Source of the DNA: Myotis daubentonii
Lineage: Eukaryota; Chordata; Mammalia; Chiroptera; Vespertilionidae
Assembly: GCF_963259705.1 (NCBI RefSeq)
Contig: NC_081851.1
Location: 13,986,145 to 14,050,144 of the forward strand
Direction: 5' to 3'
DNA: 64,000 nucleotides
The notes beneath the pieces were generated by a model that had not been told where the DNA came from, did not search any database, and saw only the letters and a program-made list of their open reading frames with translations. This document shows positions 36,701 through 42,300 of the stretch, one piece after another (position 1 is the stretch's first letter; each line of letters starts with the position of its first letter). The position numbers were made by a program, and so were the translations under genes.

Positions 36701-39305
36701 GGAGAGGAGGATACTGGGGCTGGGGCTGTGGCAGCCCCCACTGCCTGGCTGGGAACCCGAGAAAACAGTCACCCTCAGAATGTCTGCGAATGAGATACAG
36801 TGTCTGCAAAGACCGAATTGAAATCTTTCCCTGGCAAATAGCACAGACCATGATGAAGGCCCGATTAAAAGGAGCACCGACAGGTCATAAACCTCCTAAA
36901 GAAAGAATCCCATGCCTTCACCTTTGATTCCCACAGATCCTAAAGATTGTAGAGACTTAAATGTTGATGGGTGAAGTGATGAGAGAAGATGTCTCCCACT
37001 CACTGAGGCCAAGTTCACAGCAGGGGACTTGAGCACCAAGATGTAAACAAAGCCCAAGTGAACATGTGAGGGAAGAAAGAGGATGTAGCAGGTGTTACTT
37101 GGCCAGTATTTGAACATGCCCATGAAGGAACTGACAGCTATGAACTGACGGGATTAGCCAGAGGTGGGGAACAATTGGCGAAATTAAGTGAGGAATTATG
37201 CCAAAGCAATGGGACTACTGGTGGATCTGGCCTCTGGCAGCCTTCCTTAGTGACTTGGGATGAAGCTATGAAGATAACCAACAGGTGTGCAGATGCCACT
37301 GAACATGTCATCACCCCCTGGATTGAACGTGTCCCTGCATACATCATTGCAGTGCTGGACACAGAGAGCGAGAAGAGTCCTATAGGTCAAGGAAAACACA
37401 GGAGAAGAAAAGAATCTCAAGGAAAAATCTGAAAAAGACTTGGCGCAACAAAGGGCCTATGGGGAGGGGCGGAGCCTGGCAATCTTCTGTCTGAAGAGAA
37501 GGCTGAGGCTCTTCTGATTGACAATCTTTCCTGCCTTGTTCTTTCAAAGTCTTAACATGGCACCATTTTAGTTAAAAACTAGATTAATTAAATTAACTGC
37601 AGCCATGAAGTACATATTTGTTAGCTACACTAGGAGTCCCCACCTTGCATGGCATGTATGCAAACCCCTTTATCCATTGCAGGCAATACTCAGCCAAGGG
37701 CTTCATTCAATTGCCCTGGGTCCCCTAAAATAGTCACATGAGGAAACAAGAGGACCGCTTTTCAACTGTCAGGTGACAACAGTTCTTACTGACCCCACAC
37801 AGTAGGAGAGTCTGGCCAAGACACCTACACGTTACATGTTTCCCATGGAGCCATTCATTACCGAGGAAATAAAGGTGAGCGGTTCAGTGGAAATTAATTT
37901 AGGAACAAAGGAGGCTTTCAGAATTCAAACCACAAAGGCTCTTTGGTTGCAGAAGTGTGCCTGGCATCACAAAATGATTTACCTGCAGGGTGCAGTTCTC
38001 CCTGGATGAGAGCACATCCTATCTAATAAAAGACAAAAAGGGTAATTGACCGTACCTTCGCTACACTCCCCATTGGCTAATCAGGATTATATGCAAATTA
38101 ACTGCCAAGAAAGATGGCAGTTAATTTGCATACGTAGACGCAATGATGGGAGGAGAAAGGGGAAGGATGGAAGAATGGTGATTGGAAACCCAAGCGGCAG
38201 GCAAGTGCCAGGGGACAGGGCAAAGGCAGCTCTAGGGGCCACCTTTGCCCTGCTTCCCAGCCCTGGATTGGAGAACCGGGGCTGCCTTTGCCTGCCCCCT
38301 AGCCGGTAATCGCGATGGAAAGCTGGCCCGCATGCAAGGTAGCACCTCCTGGACCCAGGAGCTGCCTTGCCTGCGGCCCGTGATCCTGATCGTGATCTAA
38401 AAGCGGGGCCGCAGGCAAGGCAGCACCCCCGGGACACAGGAGCCCCACAGCGAGGTCTGCAGGCGCGATCAAGCTATGAGGGGGAGGGTGGAGGGTGGAA
38501 GGAGCTACAGGAGCAGCTCTGGCCAGAAACTGAAGACTCTCGCCGGAACGAGGAGCAAAGACTGAAGGCTCCAGCCACAGAGAAGACTGTGTCCAGAGCG
38601 AAGATGGAAGGCGGTGGCCAGAGTGAAGGTCTGGTTCCCGGGTGCCAGAGGAAAACTGGTGCCAGCAGCCAGGGGAAGGGAAAGCCTATTGCACAAATCT
38701 TTTCGTGCAACGGGCCTCTAGTTAAGAAATAAGAAACAAGTTAATAAACTGACAAATGTGCTTCTTAACATAGCAGAGCTTAGGGAACACGCAGGGCTTT
38801 TTCATGTTTTGTTGTTGCTGTCGCCTGAGCTTTCATTTTTTTCTGTAGTGAGTCACACGGGAACCCCCCCAGGAGTGCCAGGAACCAAAGGGCCTCAGCA
38901 CACAGGCACACTCCATGCACCAGGGTGGGGCAGGGGCTCTGACCCCCTGCTTCTCCCACCAGCTCTGAAGAGCAGTACTAACTGAAACTCCACTCCAAAG
39001 AGCCCTGGCATTTCCTACCTGAGCAATCAGACTAATTACCATGATCATCCATCAGTACTCCCTCCTTTAAGGCTCTCAAGGCAGAGAAAGGTTATTTGGA
39101 ACCAAATCCAAACAAGCCAACTATTGCTAAGGAAAGTCTATCCCACTTTGCCCAGGATGTGTAACCCCCTCCTCTCCTGTTGCGGGAAAAACAGATCTAA
39201 CGCTGCTGATTCCAATCTGGGCCAAATCAAAATGGTGTCCACTCTCACAAGTACATGCACACCAGCACAGGCATGCAGGCACACGGGTGTGCACACACAC
39301 ACACG

Positions 39306-39341
<36 letters not shown>

Positions 39342-42300
39342 AGTTCTGGGCCTCACTCTAATGACAATGATGATGGACATTTGTTGGGCATTTTCTATAT
39401 ACGTGATCTTTTTAATCCTCCCCAAGTCTATAAAATTCCATCCCTTATTACAGATCAGGAAATGGAGGCGTAGAGAGTTTAAGGAATTTGCCCAAAGTAA
39501 TAAACTAGTAAGTGGCAAAGGGGGGATTAAAATGTGCCTGCCTGATGCCAGAGTCAAAGCTCTCAGATGACTTTCCCACAAGACAGTGAAAAATGTGTGT
39601 AACGTGAATCAGACCCCTTCTTTTCCCTGGGGTATCAGTGGGTACCCGGAGATTCTGCATTTACAGAGGAGTGATTCAGCAAGTTTCCCACGCATCTCCA
39701 TCCACGCCCCTCAACGCCTCATGTTCATTCAGCGATTCTCCTAGACCAGGGCCTCCCCAGAAAGCTGAGCTCACAGGGCTTTCCTGCTTCCAGGCTCTCA
39801 TGCCACTGGGAGGCCAGAGCCCAGAGACTGCTGCCCTACCGCAGCCTTCTTCAGTGCCCAGGTGCAGTCACCTGAGCTCCAGCCAGCCGCCTGGTGGCTC
39901 TGAAGCATTAGGTAACACACCTCTTATCTGAGCTCCAGCTAGCCAGTGAGCAGATTGCTGCTCTCTTTCCTCAGTCCCATCAACCTGGGGAGAGTTGGTC
40001 CAAACAGGTGAACAGCACTCAGTTGAAGCTCCCAGCACGGGCTTTGGGAAAGCAGAACAGCCTTCCCTGCTGGGCAGTTACATTTCTCCACTTGGCAGAA
40101 GTGAAAACAGGCTTAGCTTCAGTACAGTGTCGGATGTGGGGCTAGGACGTGGGTCCCAGAGTCCAGTTCTGTCCTAGGCCTCATGGGAGAGGGCTAAGGC
40201 TATGAATTATCATCATCTAGGAAACTAAGAATGTGGGAGGAAGACTGAAGAAACATAAAACAATTCTTACGGGGTGCCTCAAATCCTTCCTGGATAAGGA
40301 GGGTATACACATAAGTGAGTGACTGACACTAGCACCTTTTACGTGGCAGGCGCTGCGCTACATGCTAACACATCATCTCATCTAATCCTCACAACCATCT
40401 CTTAAGGGAGGCACTTCACTTCCCATTTCACAGATGAGCAAACTGAGGTGATGAGCGCCCCGCCCAGCGCCAGGCAGCTAGGAAGTGAAATACCTGGACT
40501 TCAGGCCCCGCTGGCTCCCTACGTGTGGACACTAGGGCTGGGGTTCTTTTTCTTTTTTAATTGAGGGGATTGTTACATAGAGTGAAGTGCATACATCTTA
40601 AGTGACAGCTTGATGAGTTTTTAAAAATGAAACATACTCCAGTCATTATATAGAAAACCCCTCCCCCTCCCAGTTCTCCTGCACCCCTTTCCCAGTCAAT
40701 CCCCACCACTTCCAAAGGCCACCAATGTCCTCATGTACACACCTGGAGCAGGTCATGCTCCTCCCCAAGCAGTAAGCTCTGCTGCTGGGGCCGCTCTTGC
40801 CTGCACTTCCTCCTTCTGGAACGCCACCCAGAGGGCTTCCCCGCTGTCCCTCTTCAGTGCCTGCCCTCACCAGAAAGACCCAGAAGCCCTGCTTAAGGCC
40901 TTAAGACCCTCAAATGGGTGGGCTCTCACTTCTGGATGATTCCCTGGGCACATCACTGAGGAGAAAATAACATTTGAAATTGTCAAGGGGAGGGGAAAAG
41001 CCCTTCCAACTGAATTTAGCCACAGGCCAAGTGTGAACGAGGGATGAGCTGGCATTTCTCACAGGAAGGTCCAACAGGCTTTCTTTCCTCCAGATCCACA
41101 AACAAGTGGTGAAAGCTCAGGGATTCCAAAGCCAGGGAAGAAAGAGCCACAGCCCCCGGGCTGTCGTCCTCCCTCCGCCTGTAAGAGCTGAGGGAAGAGG
41201 CTGGGGTGCTGCTCATTCTTTAAACAGTCTTGGGCTTGGGTAAGGGCAGGTGGGAGTTTCATCCCCCCCTCCCCCGCACCAATGGAATCCAGTAATTTTC
41301 AGGGTCTAACACCATGGGTGGGGGAGGGGGAAGGGTGGTTGCCAGAACTTGACTCTGCCCCTGGACAATGCCAGGAAAACTCATTTCCATCAGTGTTCTC
41401 AGAGAAGTTCTGCCAAAGCTAACGGATTTGTTGTTTATGATCTAAGCAAACACAGGGTGGGTGGGTTGGTAAGGTTGGTGGGGCTTTTGAAAAAACACAG
41501 TAGTACTGAAGTGCCTCTCCCACAGCATGATAGCACATGACTTATTAAAACAGAAGGAGCTATGTGCTTGGGAAATTCTTAAACAGATCTTTTGAGGTAA
41601 GTCCATTTAAAACACGTAATATGCCAAAGCTAACTCCTCCCACTGCGTGGGCCACAAATGGAGCTGATTCTCATTAGCCAGAGGGTTTACGCTCAGGTCT
41701 GACAGCTTAGCTGCAGGTGAGTAGGTGAGCATCAGGGGTTGCTCCAAGGAGAACGTTGGGATGTTCTCTTTTCCTTCAAGTGCCTCAGAACCACACTGAC
41801 GCTAAGTTCCAGCACCTCCCCTGCCGTTTCTGAGTTTGAAACACAGTGCAGAGGTAGGAGCCACCACCTCCGTGGGGCAGGCTGGCAGTCAGGCAGGCTC
41901 TGCAGAATTCAGCAGCAGGAGGGGATGTGGTCCCGCATGCACGCTAACAAGTGCAACCTCCACCGGACCCTGTTTGAGATGCTAAATGGGTCCCTCAACA
42001 TCCTGACCCCTGTGCCTCTCCTAGCACAGTGGCTTTCAATCCAGAACAGGAGAAGCCACTTAACCGACTGCACTCCCTGTGGGGCAGCTGAACAGGGAAG
42101 ATGACGTGGCTCAGAAACACGGCGTCCTAACCAGGAGTGAAACCTCAGTCACGCTCAGTGCTCCCGACCCACCCAACACTTCCTGTAGCCAGACACTGTC
42201 CGCTGCAGTTCCATGACCCCCCAAAAGCTTTATTTTTAAAATGTCATCGCTTAAACCACATTGATAGCTGAGTTTGAACCATCTACACCAAGTGCTTGCC